Shown: positions 41,668 to 50,038 of the stretch, piece by piece
Position numbering within the stretch: the stretch's first letter is position 1
How the letters are laid out: each line of letters opens with the position of its first letter
Source of the DNA: Azospirillum brasilense
Lineage (GTDB): Bacteria; Pseudomonadota; Alphaproteobacteria; Azospirillales; Azospirillaceae
Direction: 5' to 3'
Assembly (NCBI RefSeq): GCF_005222205.1
Contig: NZ_CP032345.1
Span: 251,001-315,000, forward strand
DNA length: 64,000 bases
The notes under the pieces: model-generated
Told to the model about the DNA's origin: nothing
Seen by the model: the letters and a program-made list of their open reading frames with translations, nothing else
The model's database searches: none
Made by a program: the position numbers and the translations under genes

Positions 41668-42378
41668 TCACCGCCGGGCGGTCGCCAGGGCCTCGCCCAT
41701 GGCCTTCTGGAACTCGGCCTTGAGGTTGGCCTGCACCACCGCCGCCGCCCTCTTGCGCCACTCCAGGCGCGGCTGGACGGGCAACGCGTCGCCGAAGCGC
41801 ACCAGCAGCGTGAGGCCCGTCTTAACCCCACCCTCGGTCCCCAGCGCGCCCTTGGTGCCGTAGGTCCGCTTATAGCCACGCTTCACGTCGGCGCGGCGCC
41901 ATCCGGCCTTCGGACGCTTCCACACCCCTGACACCGTCTGTCCCGAGCGCTTGAACGTCACGCTGCCGACGAACACGTCCTTCCGGCCGCTGAGGCGCTT
42001 CAGGGTGTTCTTCGGCAGGTTGCCGTACTGGTTCAGCGGCACGGCCTTCGGGTTGAACAGCGTGCCGCCGCGCTTCGACTGCGGCAGGTGATGCTGGCCA
42101 CCGAACTCGAAGGGCTCCAGGTACTGGGCGGCGATGTCCTTCACGAACACGGTGGCGGTCAGGTCGGCCTTGCGGGCGGCCTTGACGCCGATCGAGCGCT
42201 GCGTGAACAGCGACGGCCGGTCGAAGACGCTGGGCAGGGCGGCGCGCTGGGCGTCCTGCACCTTGCGGGCGACAGCGGTCAGGGCCTTCGCGGTGGCGAA
42301 GGGGACCTGCCGGCGCGCCAGATCGTCCAAGGAGCGCGCCAGGGGCTTGATGTCGGCTTTGACGTTGAGATCGAACAC
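41668..42378 (-). CDS. Minor tail/neck protein, gpZ-like
   Basis: 236 residues. LDDLARRQVPFATAKALTAV, ARKVQDAQRAALPSVFDRPS and TQRSIGVKAARKADLTATVF resemble the N-terminal pattern of lambda gpZ-type tail completion proteins. The C-terminal half is Lys/Arg-rich and beta-rich. In lambda, gpZ is among the tail genes; here the gene lies upstream of the terminase, on the other side of the candidate cos region, so the assignment is tentative. Confidence 0.55.
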   Translation of the reverse strand: MFDLNVKADIKPLARSLDDLARRQVPFATAKALTAVARKVQDAQRAALPSVFDRPSLFTQRSIGVKAARKADLTATVFVKDIAAQYLEPFEFGGQHHLPQSKRGGTLFNPKAVPLNQYGNLPKNTLKRLSGRKDVFVGSVTFKRSGQTVSGVWKRPKAGWRRADVKRGYKRTYGTKGALGTEGGVKTGLTLLVRFGDALPVQPRLEWRKRAAAVVQANLKAEFQKAMGEALATARR

Positions 42379-42411
42379 GCCGTCCTCCTGGGCATCCCCG
42401 GAAACGAAGAA

Positions 42412-42442
42412 CCCCGCTCCGGACTTCTCCGGGCGGGGTTTT
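42412..42442. terminator. Hairpin terminator between early and late leftward genes
   Basis: CCCCGC, a bulged T, then CCGGA pairs with TCCGG-GCGGGG around a CTTC loop (42412-42438), followed on the plus strand by TTTTCTCT. The minus-strand side is also pyrimidine-rich (TTCTTC). It separates the replication block from the packaging and structural genes. Confidence 0.68.
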
Positions 42443-42493
42443 CTCTACGCGCAATACTGGCGGGGCTAACTGTCAATGGTTAGATCGGGAATG

Positions 42494-43240
42494 TCAAGCC
42501 CAAGGCTGAGCGGGGGCCTTGAACCCAGTCAGGCGGCGTTCCTTCAGCGGCACAACCAGCAGCTTCCCCAGCAGGGTCATCATCCCGGCGTGCCATTGCG
42601 CGTAGACGTCGTTCACCTCCCGGATCTCCAGCAGGCTCGGCTCCTCGACGAGGGCGCACCAACGGGCGAATACCTGCCGCTGCCCGGCGTCGTTGTGCCG
42701 GAACAGATACCCCCGCTCGGCGGCATCGATCACGCTGCGACCGCGCCTGTCGACGAGGGGTCTTCCGGTTCCCAGCATGCGGCGGGCGATCTCAGAGCGC
42801 TCCGGCAGGTTCTCCCACTCGCCCTCGATCCGGTGACGATGGCGCCCTGCCTGGCTGTCGTCCACCGGCACAGCGACAAGCCGCTGCTGCCAAGGCAGCC
42901 AGTCCGGCCGGAACCCGGCGCGGGCGTAGTGCAGGATCAGCGAACGGCGGCGGCGGTCGCCGATGGTGTTCACCCCGACCATCACCGCCTCGGCGTCCGG
43001 GTGGATGCGCGGCGCCACGCCCCGAACGGCGGAACCGCCGTCCACCCGGCACCCGAGCGCCCCTCGGCGCATGAGACTCGACACGCCGTCGGTCGACCAA
43101 GCGGCGGGCTCCAGCCCTTCCGCAGCGGCTTCCACGTCGTGCAGGCTGACATCGTCGCAATCGGCGCGCTGGGCCTTCACTGCCCAAACCACCAGCGCTT
43201 CGAGATCGACGCGTTGACGGACGTCCTGCACGGCGCTCAT
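42494..43240 (-). CDS. Hypothetical phage protein coupled to the replication initiator
   Basis: 248 residues from the ATG at 43240, overlapping the initiator stop as ATGA. It has an N-terminal helix (VQDVRQRVDLEALVVWAVKA), an Arg-rich middle (NTIGDRRRRSLILHYARAG, FRPDWLPWQQRL) and a C-terminal helix pair (YAQWHAGMMTLLGKLLVVPL). Position directly after the initiator and before the terminator is where lambda-like phages carry helicase loader or late-control genes. I recognise neither motif, so no function is claimed. Confidence 0.7.
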   Translation of the reverse strand: MSAVQDVRQRVDLEALVVWAVKAQRADCDDVSLHDVEAAAEGLEPAAWSTDGVSSLMRRGALGCRVDGGSAVRGVAPRIHPDAEAVMVGVNTIGDRRRRSLILHYARAGFRPDWLPWQQRLVAVPVDDSQAGRHRHRIEGEWENLPERSEIARRMLGTGRPLVDRRGRSVIDAAERGYLFRHNDAGQRQVFARWCALVEEPSLLEIREVNDVYAQWHAGMMTLLGKLLVVPLKERRLTGFKAPAQPWA

Positions 43241-44544
43241 CGCACCCCCCCAGCCTGCGCCGGCTTGGCAACCACGCTGACCTCGACCGATCGGGCGCCC
43301 CAGGCGGTGCGCAGCTTGTCGGTCAGGTTGGCGACGATCCAGTCGTGGACGTAGCGCGTCGGGGCCTCGACGGTCACCACGCCGTCGCACTCGGCGACCT
43401 GACACGGCGCAATCCAGCTCGAGAACTCCAGCGCCGTCAGGTGCCCAGCGTACGGGGCCGGCGGTTCCGGCAAACGGCTCCCTCCACCCGACGCACCGCG
43501 GCCCGGCCGGGTGTTGGCGATGGCCGACCGGACGTCAGCGTCGAGGATGGCGCGCAGGCTGCGGGGCGGTCCGCCGTCGCGATCGGCCAAGCGCTTGAAC
43601 TGGCGCTGCACCTCCGCAGCCGCGGCGTCCGCTGCCTCGACGGGCTTGAGCCCACGGGCGGTGCCGGCGTCGATCCAGTCCGCCAGCAGTTCCTCGTCCG
43701 CCGGCGTCAACGGCCGGTCGGGCAGGTCGAACCAGCGCTCGAACGCCTCGGTCACGGATCGGCGGATGGCGCTGACCGCCTGGGAGATCCCTGGATCATC
43801 GCCATCGGCGGGCGGGCTGGGCTCGTCTCGCGTGCGCGCACGAAGCCCGCCAGCCGAGGATTCTCCGATTCCAGAATCTCTTTCCTCCTCCTTGTTCCCT
43901 CCTCCCTCCTCCCTCTGCGCGGCCATTTCCGAACTTTTCGGAACTCGGGTGCGTTGAGACGGCTTCGGTTCCGAACTCACGGTGCGTTGAGAGGTGCCGA
44001 GTTCGGAACTTGACGACGTTGAAGCGTGGTGCGGTTCGGAACCAGCACCCTTTGTCGTGGGTGTCGGTTCGGAACGGCGACGGTTTGAACGGCTTGTGGG
44101 TTCCGAACCGTAGGCGGCTTCAGTGCCATCCGGTTCGGTACCGTCGTCATGCTGATCGGCGTCGGGTTCCGAACCCGCCTTCTTCTTCGACCCCCACATG
44201 TCCATGCGGACCCAGTCGTGCAGATCGGCCGGCAGCGGGTGGACCTTGGTCGGCTTCTTCGGGCGCTGGAACCGCACGAAGTTGCGGATGGCACCGTAGA
44301 CCTTGCCGTGGGCGGTGAACTTGGTGATCTGCCGATGCGTCTCCAGGTCGGCCAACAGGGCTTCCATGTCGACGTTGTCCACCGGCATCAGCTTCATCTT
44401 TAGGCCGACGGGCTTCCACTCGAAGACGCCCTGGTCGTCAGCCTCGTTGCGCAGGCCGATGATGAGCAGGCGGGCGAGCGGCTGGCAGCCGACGAAATCC
44501 TCATCGGTCCACTGGCCGGGAAACGTTGAACGAATGCGGGCCAT
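43237..44544 (-). CDS. Phage replication initiator with DnaA-like C-terminal domain
   Basis: 435 residues from the ATG at 44544. Residues 1-105 (MARIRSTFPGQWTDEDF, LARLLIIGLRNEADDQGVFE, TKFTAHGKVYGAIRNFVRFQ) are the N-terminal winged-helix pattern of phage replication proteins. About 125-215 is a hydrophilic linker built from an 11-residue repeat with S-E-P at its head. The C-terminus (HLTALEFSSWIAPCQVAECD, VEAPTRYVHDWIVANLTDKL) resembles DnaA domain I / phage helicase-interaction domains. The linker DNA is the iteron array at 43936-44174, so initiator and origin overlap as in lambda O. Confidence 0.82.
   Translation of the reverse strand: MARIRSTFPGQWTDEDFVGCQPLARLLIIGLRNEADDQGVFEWKPVGLKMKLMPVDNVDMEALLADLETHRQITKFTAHGKVYGAIRNFVRFQRPKKPTKVHPLPADLHDWVRMDMWGSKKKAGSEPDADQHDDGTEPDGTEAAYGSEPTSRSNRRRSEPTPTTKGAGSEPHHASTSSSSELGTSQRTVSSEPKPSQRTRVPKSSEMAAQREEGGGNKEEERDSGIGESSAGGLRARTRDEPSPPADGDDPGISQAVSAIRRSVTEAFERWFDLPDRPLTPADEELLADWIDAGTARGLKPVEAADAAAAEVQRQFKRLADRDGGPPRSLRAILDADVRSAIANTRPGRGASGGGSRLPEPPAPYAGHLTALEFSSWIAPCQVAECDGVVTVEAPTRYVHDWIVANLTDKLRTAWGARSVEVSVVAKPAQAGGVR
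43936..44174 (-). other. Intragenic iteron array, candidate phage replication origin
   Basis: A 9-bp palindrome GTTC-S-GAAC recurs with centres at 43972, 44005, 44038, 44071, 44104, 44137 and 44170, exactly 33 bp apart. The copy at 44137 has one mismatch (GTTCGGTAC). A weaker copy lies at 43940. Between cores the sequence varies. A purine/pyrimidine-skewed stretch (about 43880-43918) flanks the array. The layout equals the iterons of lambda ori inside gene O. Confidence 0.82.
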
Positions 44545-44546
44545 GG

Positions 44547-45048
44547 TCAGCACCCCTCGAGCGCGGAAAGACGAAGGTCCCGAAGGCTAGCCCGCATCAG
44601 GGCCGCATCATCGGGCAGCGGGTGGAACCCACGCCGCGCGAAGGCGGCCGGATGGGCGGTGCGGACCAGCACGAAGTGGTCGGGCGCGGCGCCGTGGCGG
44701 ATCTGCGTGAGCGCCGCATCGAGGAGGCGTCCGCCCACGCCGTGCCCCTGGTGACGGGGTGACGTGCCCCAATAGGCGATCTCCCAGCCCAGCGCCGAGA
44801 TGAAGGCGGAGCGGTAGGCCACCACGCCGACGATGTCGCCGTCGACCACCGCCACCAGCACGTTGGAGCCGTGCGGGCAGATGGCGGCCGTCGCGTCGTA
44901 AAGCATCCTGCGCAGGTGCGACTCACCGTAGCGCGGGGGCACCGTGCCGTCCGGCCGGCGGTGGCAGGACTGGAGGAGGTCGATCACCTCGGGCACGTCG
45001 TCGCGGGCCATGGCGCGGATGGAGATGTTGCGGGTTCGCGCGGTCACA
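44547..45048 (-). CDS. GNAT-family N-acetyltransferase
   Basis: 166 residues from a GTG at 45048, overlapping the previous stop as GTGA with GGAGGT in front. The frame to 45281 has no start support. Motif A is clear: EIAYWGTSPRHQGHGVGGRL with the Q-G-x-G-x-G acetyl-CoA pyrophosphate loop. LVRTAHPAAFARRGFHPL is the usual C-terminal motif B. The substrate is unknown. An acetyltransferase in a phage replication block could modify host proteins or simply be cargo. Confidence 0.85.
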
Positions 45049-45238
45049 GCCCACCTCCCACCAGCCGGCGCCGGGCCGAGGTGATCAGGTCCACCGCGAG
45101 CGCCAGGGCGTCGAGAGGCTCCAGCTCGACGCCCTGCAGCTTGCCGTCGGCGCCGATCAATGCGAGCACCAGCGGCTTTCCGGGAACGTCGAAGATCACC
45201 GGGCGCGCAGCTGCATCGGTTTGGGTTATGCGGGACAT
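45044..45238 (-). CDS. Small hypothetical phage protein
   Basis: 64 residues from the ATG at 45238, overlapping the preceding stop (TGATG). The sequence has a strand-rich centre (PVIFDVPGKPLVLALIGADG) and a helix (LDALALAVDLITSARRR). It is part of a tightly coupled chain from 48123 to 44547. No family is recognised. Confidence 0.65.
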   Translation of the reverse strand: MSRITQTDAAARPVIFDVPGKPLVLALIGADGKLQGVELEPLDALALAVDLITSARRRLVGGGL

Positions 45239-46017
45239 CACGCGCCCCTCCGTTTGTTGGATTTCTTCGGCTCCGGATCACGGAACCCGTTTTCGATCAG
45301 CACGCCGCGCAACTGCTCGATGGCGTCGCGCAAGGTTTCCGAGGCGGACAGCACGGTGGAGAGGCCGCCCCAGGACTTCATGAGGCCGGACTTGTGGACC
45401 GCGGCGACGGCGGCCAGCAGCTCGGTGTCGCGGAAGTAGCGCGCCTCGTCTGCACCCAGCAGGCCGGACAGCTTGTCTCGGAACTCCTTCAGGTGCTGGT
45501 ACTGCCTGGTCTGGCAGTCCACCTCATGCTCCACCAGCGGCCTGAGGCGCTTCTTGACCTCAGCTTCGATCTGCGCATCGTCGGTCTTGTGGGCGTTGCG
45601 CAGCATGGCGGCGACGAACAGCCGGTCGAGCGGCTTGGCCTCGGTGAGCTGCGCCTGCTTCTTGGTGTGGATCACGCCGTCGGCGCCGAGCACTTTCCAG
45701 CCCCAGGCGGCGGGCAGTTCCTCGGCATCGGTGATGACGCTGTTCTCGGGCGTGACGACGTACCAATAGTCGCAATAGGCGGCGATGCTCTCGGCCTTGG
45801 TCGGATCAGCCAGTTCCCGGCGCCAGTCGCCCCGGTAGACCTTGATCTCGAAGCCGGTGACGTGCATGCCGTGGCTGGGCCAGAGAGACATGGCCACGGC
45901 GTCGGCATAGCGCCGGCTGTTGGCACCGGTCGAGCTGGCGACCTCGAACAGGATGGCGTAGGCCGGTGCCGCGTAGGCGCTGCGCAGGGCGGCCTTGATG
46001 TCGGCGGCCGTGGTCAT
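45238..46017 (-). CDS. PD-(D/E)XK-like nuclease (MmcB-like)
   Basis: 259 residues. RRYADAVAMSLWPSHG, then GFEIKVYRGDWRREL and DYWYVVTPEN, with LPAAWGWKVL, give the D ... E-x-K core of a small restriction-like endonuclease fold related to alphaproteobacterial MmcB-type proteins. The C-terminal 120 residues are helical. It may act in phage recombination or repair with the neighbouring helicase and RusA. Confidence 0.75.
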   Translation of the reverse strand: MTTAADIKAALRSAYAAPAYAILFEVASSTGANSRRYADAVAMSLWPSHGMHVTGFEIKVYRGDWRRELADPTKAESIAAYCDYWYVVTPENSVITDAEELPAAWGWKVLGADGVIHTKKQAQLTEAKPLDRLFVAAMLRNAHKTDDAQIEAEVKKRLRPLVEHEVDCQTRQYQHLKEFRDKLSGLLGADEARYFRDTELLAAVAAVHKSGLMKSWGGLSTVLSASETLRDAIEQLRGVLIENGFRDPEPKKSNKRRGA

Positions 46018-47384
46018 GCCCGCCTCCGCTCGTTCTGCCGGTCACGCATGCGCTCGGTCGCGTGCCGGACCCAGCCGGGATTGAAGCCCTTCACGCGGGC
46101 GATTCTGTTCAGGTCGATCACGCTGACCGCGATGCGCTCCAGATCGGCCGTGGGCATGGCCCGGATCGCGCTGTCGGCCATGGTAGTGAGCATGGGAACA
46201 GCCGGCCGGTCCCAATAGCGGAACTCGTGGCGGCAGCTCGGGCAGAACGGGCCGGGGGCGAAGCGGCGGTGGCACTTCGGGCACCGGATCGTGCGGTGGA
46301 CCTGCGGGACCAGCCCGCTTTCCAGCGTCCACACCCGGTCGGCCTCGGGCAGGCCGTGGAGTTCGACGTTGCCGGCGATGTCGATGATGCAGGCGCGGGT
46401 TTTGCCGTGGCAGATGCGAAGCACGCGCCCGACCTGCTGCATGTACTTCAGGACGCTCTTGGTCGGGCGGAGGAGGATCGCGCCGGCGACAACCGGAACG
46501 TCGGTCCCCTCGCTGACGATCTCGCAGGAGGTCAGGACCTGATAGCGGCCCGAAGCCAAGCCCTGGATCGCCGCATCGCGGGCGTCGGGGTCCATGTTGC
46601 CGTCCACCGAGACGGCCTGCCAGCCAGCGGCGCTGAACTGCGTGGCGACATAGCGGGCATGGTCGACCGAGACGCAGAAGGCTATGGCCGGCTCTCCCGG
46701 CATCCGGGCGGCATACTGGTTGACCGCGAGCCGAGTTACGGTGTCGTTGTTCATCACCCGTTCGAGGTCGGAGGCGGCGTAGTCGCCCCGGCTGATGGTC
46801 ACGGACGTCAGGTCCGGGGTCCAAGGCGCCCAGATTTCCGCCGGACACAGCCATTTCGGGGTGAGTTCGGCCACGGTCGGGCCGCGCACCACCTCATCGA
46901 ACAGGGCGCCCAGCGGCTTTCCATCGCCGCGGAACGGAGTGGCGGAGACGCCGACGCGCTGCGCGTTGATCAGCATCTCCAGCAGGGCTTGCCAGCCGGG
47001 CGCCACCGTGTGGTGGGCCTCGTCGATGACGACGAGTCGGATCGTGCGCAGCCAGCCGGCCAGCCGCTTCTTGCGGGCCTTCAGCGTGTCGATGGAGCAG
47101 ACGTGGACGAGCGCGAGGGGGTCCGGATCATGGTCGGGATCGACCACCGAAGCCTTGATGCCGACGCGGGCCAGGGTGCGGACCGACTGGTGCAGCAGCT
47201 CGCGGCGGTGGACGAGGAAAATCACGGGCCAGCCAAGGTTGACCACCTCGCGGATGACGCCGCGCACCACGACCGCCGTTTTGCCACCGGCCGTGGGGAG
47301 CACGTAGAGGGTGCCGCGGACGTCACGTGCCAAGCACGCCAGGATCTCGTCCGCGTTCTTTTGCTGATAGGGGCGGAGCTTCAT
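46014..47384 (-). CDS. DEAH-box superfamily 2 helicase
   Basis: 456 residues from the ATG at 47384, with GGAGGGG upstream. Motifs in order: Walker A LPTAGGKTAVV (29-39), VHRRELL (Ib), DEAH at 121-124, SATPFRGDG (III), a VSEGTDVPVV-type motif V and QQVGRVLR (VI). A zinc-ribbon follows (CPKCHRRFAPGPFCPSC, about 366-382). The family resembles phage and type III restriction-type SF2 enzymes. Probably a DNA translocase or replication/recombination helicase. Overlaps both neighbours by four bases. Confidence 0.92.
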   Translation of the reverse strand: MKLRPYQQKNADEILACLARDVRGTLYVLPTAGGKTAVVVRGVIREVVNLGWPVIFLVHRRELLHQSVRTLARVGIKASVVDPDHDPDPLALVHVCSIDTLKARKKRLAGWLRTIRLVVIDEAHHTVAPGWQALLEMLINAQRVGVSATPFRGDGKPLGALFDEVVRGPTVAELTPKWLCPAEIWAPWTPDLTSVTISRGDYAASDLERVMNNDTVTRLAVNQYAARMPGEPAIAFCVSVDHARYVATQFSAAGWQAVSVDGNMDPDARDAAIQGLASGRYQVLTSCEIVSEGTDVPVVAGAILLRPTKSVLKYMQQVGRVLRICHGKTRACIIDIAGNVELHGLPEADRVWTLESGLVPQVHRTIRCPKCHRRFAPGPFCPSCRHEFRYWDRPAVPMLTTMADSAIRAMPTADLERIAVSVIDLNRIARVKGFNPGWVRHATERMRDRQNERRRA

Positions 47385-47647
47385 GCGCCCCTCCGTTGGC
47401 CGGGCCGGGGCTTGCGGTCGCGCGGAACCCAATCGCTCAGGTGCTGTACGGCGTCGGCCGGCACGGCGTCACGGCCGACGCGCTCAACCTCCAGCGACCA
47501 GATGCGGTGATCACGCGGCTTACGTGGCATGACCTCGCGAGACGTCAGCACGAGATACGAGGTGCGCGCACGCGGCCCCTGCGGGACGATGTACGAGCCG
47601 GGCAGCGGCTGGACGTCGGAATGGTATGTGATGCGGGGGAGCTTCAT
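47381..47647 (-). CDS. Small hypothetical phage protein
   Basis: 88 residues, overlapping the RusA-like and helicase genes by four bases on each side. The N-terminal half is strand-rich (YHSDVQPLPGSYIVPQGP, RTSYLVLTSREVM) and the C-terminal half very basic, so nucleic-acid binding is conceivable. No known domain. Confidence 0.68.
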   Translation of the reverse strand: MKLPRITYHSDVQPLPGSYIVPQGPRARTSYLVLTSREVMPRKPRDHRIWSLEVERVGRDAVPADAVQHLSDWVPRDRKPRPGQRRGA

Positions 47648-48123
47648 GCCGCACCTGCCAGCGCCAGCGTCGCCTTGTAGACGGCGACCTCCACCCGCGG
47701 GCGGGCCTTGTCGATGAAGCGCTCTTCGTGCTTCAGCACCACCTGTCGGTCGTTCTTGATCAGTCGGGGCTCAATCTGTGCCTTTTTCCCCTTACCCTTC
47801 CCGATCCAATTCTTTTTGTTCTGGAGCGCGTCGTAGACGAGACTTCCATCGAGGTCAGACCGGCCATCGAAGTAGTAGATTCGCAGATGCACACCCACTT
47901 CGCCTTCGTAGGGAAGTTCCAACCCTACGATCTTCGTGCAGGCGTCTTTGACCTTCGGACCGGCTATATCCTCGAAGGCAAGCGCCTTGTCGCCCTTGCG
48001 CAGGGCAGCGCGCCCACCGAACTGGACGATCTCGCGGCTGTTCCCCTTGGCGGCCGGTTCGCCGGGGATGACGAACCGGGCCAAGAGGTCGCCCCAGACC
48101 CATTTCTGTTGCGGGGCTGCCAT
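47644..48123 (-). CDS. RusA-like Holliday junction resolvase
   Basis: 159 residues. FVIPGEPAAKGNSREI is the typical opening (G-x-P-x-x-K-x-R/N). The acidic cluster DGRSDLDGSLVYDALQN and LIKNDRQVVLKHEERFID follow the RusA pattern of catalytic Asp residues with a second D. PRVEVAVY ends the core. It resolves branched DNA before packaging. Confidence 0.85.
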   Translation of the reverse strand: MAAPQQKWVWGDLLARFVIPGEPAAKGNSREIVQFGGRAALRKGDKALAFEDIAGPKVKDACTKIVGLELPYEGEVGVHLRIYYFDGRSDLDGSLVYDALQNKKNWIGKGKGKKAQIEPRLIKNDRQVVLKHEERFIDKARPRVEVAVYKATLALAGAA

Positions 48124-48127
48124 CGGA

Positions 48128-49756
48128 TCAGACCGCCGCGAACATGTTGGAGTCCGTCGGCGCCGGGCGAGCGGCCGACAGCAGGCGGCCCATCGCGAGC
48201 GTCTTGGCGGCGGTGATCAGTTCGGCGCGCGGCACGTCGCCCAGGCAGTCGGCGAAGTAGCCGTTGATCTGGTTCGCCCAGGTCTCGCCCGAGTTCGGAC
48301 CCGGCGCGTCGACCAGCGGCTGGCGCTCCTTCAGGTCGAACATCACCCATTGGCCGGTGGCGCCGTCCTGCTGAACGCCGACGCGCCCCTGCTCGGGGTC
48401 CCAGGTTTCCGGCTCGGCCGTGGCGATGACTTCGGCCTGCCCGGCTTCTTCGGTGTCCTGCTGGTCGGCCTCCCCCGGTTCATCGGTCGGTTCGGCGCGG
48501 TTATCCGCGTCGGTCACGCCCTGATCATCAAAGTTCGGCTCGGTGGCGTCCGCCTCGCCCTGCCCTTCAGCGTCCGCGGCGGTCTCGGCCGCCTCGCCGC
48601 CGGTCTGCTCCTCCGCCGGAGCCTTCACCGCCGGACGCTCGTGCTTCGGCTCCGTCCCGGCCTGCTGGTCGCGATAGCCCGCCTCGATCTTCGCCTTCGG
48701 CTCGCCGCGGCGCCCCTTGGTCAGCACCTCCAGCGGCGTGCCCGCGGCGGCGCCGTCGTAGCCGAAGAAGTAGGCCTCGATACGCTGCTGCTTCGCGCTG
48801 CCGGTGAACTTGACCTTCTCGTTGGTCGGGGCGGCGGGCGCCTGCTCCTCGGCGTCGGGGGCGAACTTGCCCTCGAACACCACGCCGAAGTTGCCCTCGG
48901 GATCGGCAAGGCAGGGGTGCACCACGTCACGGATCTGCGCCGGAGACAGCATCTCGTCCGCAGCGGCCTGCGCGGCGTTGAGCGCATCGGCGCAGCGGGC
49001 GACCAGTTCGGCGTCGGCATGGCGGAAGACGACGATGCCGCCCTCGTCCTGGCACATCACCGCATGCCCGCCGGACTCCGCGGTCTCGCCGTTGTAGAAC
49101 CGCGCCGCCCAGGCTGCGCCAGCTGCCCGGCCGCGCTCCCACAGGCCATGCTCGGGGGTCTCAGCATCGTGCGGGTTGGCGTCGGGGCCGTGGCCTTGCC
49201 GCCCCGCCGTCTTGCCGTTGTTGAAGGCGAAGCCTGCGCCCTCGGGCATGTCCTCCGCGGCGACCAGCGGAGGCGGGTCTTCCGAAACCGGTTCGTCGTC
49301 GGGCACTTGGGGCGGAGCTTCGGCGTCGGGCGCGTCGGACGAATTGGTCTCGTCCGCATCGGCCATCTCGGGCGGCGGGGCCGGCGGTTCGGCCTTGGCC
49401 AGATCGTCGCTGGCCTGCTGCAGGGCCTTCTTCACCGCCGGCTTGATGCTGGTGGTGAAGCCAAACAGGTCGAGCTTCACCACATCCCCCAGAAGCGCGT
49501 GCATGGCGACGTGGAGTTTCTTGATGCGCTTCTGCCGCTGGGCATCATCGTCCAGGTGGCGGATGCCGTGGCAGAGCCGGAAGATATCGAAGTCGATGCC
49601 GGTGGCCTTGATGAGGCCCTTGGCTTCCTTGATCGGCGCGCGGGCGGCTTCCAGGGCCTCCTGCGCGTCGACCAGATCGCTCGACGCTTGTCGGAGCTGA
49701 TCGGCGACGTCTTCGTCCGCCATGTTGGTGGGGTTGTCCTTGGCCTTGCGTGCCAT
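48128..49756 (-). CDS. Large acidic hypothetical phage protein
   Basis: 542 residues from the ATG at 49756, with GGAG seven bases upstream. Residues 15-110 are a helical domain (LRQASSDLVDAQEALEAARA, FRLCHGIRHLDDDAQRQKRI). Two long disordered acidic, Pro/Glu-rich linkers (about 125-185 and 365-455) flank a middle part (ERGRAAGAAWAARFYNGETA, VCxD-like turns). The C-terminus (ETWANQINGYFADCLGDVPR) is a compact helix. It lies upstream of RusA and the helicase and could be a scaffold or ssDNA-associated protein, but no family is recognised. Confidence 0.7.
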   Translation of the reverse strand: MARKAKDNPTNMADEDVADQLRQASSDLVDAQEALEAARAPIKEAKGLIKATGIDFDIFRLCHGIRHLDDDAQRQKRIKKLHVAMHALLGDVVKLDLFGFTTSIKPAVKKALQQASDDLAKAEPPAPPPEMADADETNSSDAPDAEAPPQVPDDEPVSEDPPPLVAAEDMPEGAGFAFNNGKTAGRQGHGPDANPHDAETPEHGLWERGRAAGAAWAARFYNGETAESGGHAVMCQDEGGIVVFRHADAELVARCADALNAAQAAADEMLSPAQIRDVVHPCLADPEGNFGVVFEGKFAPDAEEQAPAAPTNEKVKFTGSAKQQRIEAYFFGYDGAAAGTPLEVLTKGRRGEPKAKIEAGYRDQQAGTEPKHERPAVKAPAEEQTGGEAAETAADAEGQGEADATEPNFDDQGVTDADNRAEPTDEPGEADQQDTEEAGQAEVIATAEPETWDPEQGRVGVQQDGATGQWVMFDLKERQPLVDAPGPNSGETWANQINGYFADCLGDVPRAELITAAKTLAMGRLLSAARPAPTDSNMFAAV

Positions 49757-49770
49757 GGGTGGACTCCGGT

Positions 49771-50037
49771 TCAGAGGGTGGGGGAACGGAGGCGGGCTGC
49801 CTGCATGGCCCACGCCTCATCGACGACCTCAGCTGGCCAGAGGCCGTACTGACCGGGCAGCGCGCGCCCGTTCGCGGTCGTCTCCTCGATGATCATCAGT
49901 TCGCCCTTCATGCAGGCGATGCGGCGAACGATGCGAACAGGTCGCCCCAGCAGAAGCACGACAGCGCCCAGCGGCGCCTGCACGGCGACCTGCTGGACGA
50001 TGGCGGTTGGGGCTGGGGCGAAGGGGGTGCGGATCAC
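49771..50037 (-). CDS. Small hypothetical phage protein
   Basis: 88 residues, starting MIRTPFAPAPTAIVQQVAVQ. The middle is strand-rich (LGAVVLLLGRPVRIVRRIAC, ELMIIEETTANGRALPGQYG) and the end helical (AEVVDEAWAMQAARLRS). It fits between the GcrA-like and the large acidic gene with short gaps. No recognised domain. Confidence 0.66.
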   Translation of the reverse strand: MIRTPFAPAPTAIVQQVAVQAPLGAVVLLLGRPVRIVRRIACMKGELMIIEETTANGRALPGQYGLWPAEVVDEAWAMQAARLRSPTL

Positions 50038-50038
50038 G

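Noticed and set aside
43936-44174. A CRISPR array reading of the regularly spaced repeats
   Set aside because: The repeat core is only 9 bp, lies inside a coding frame with a multiple-of-three period, and there are no cas genes; an iteron array explains it better.
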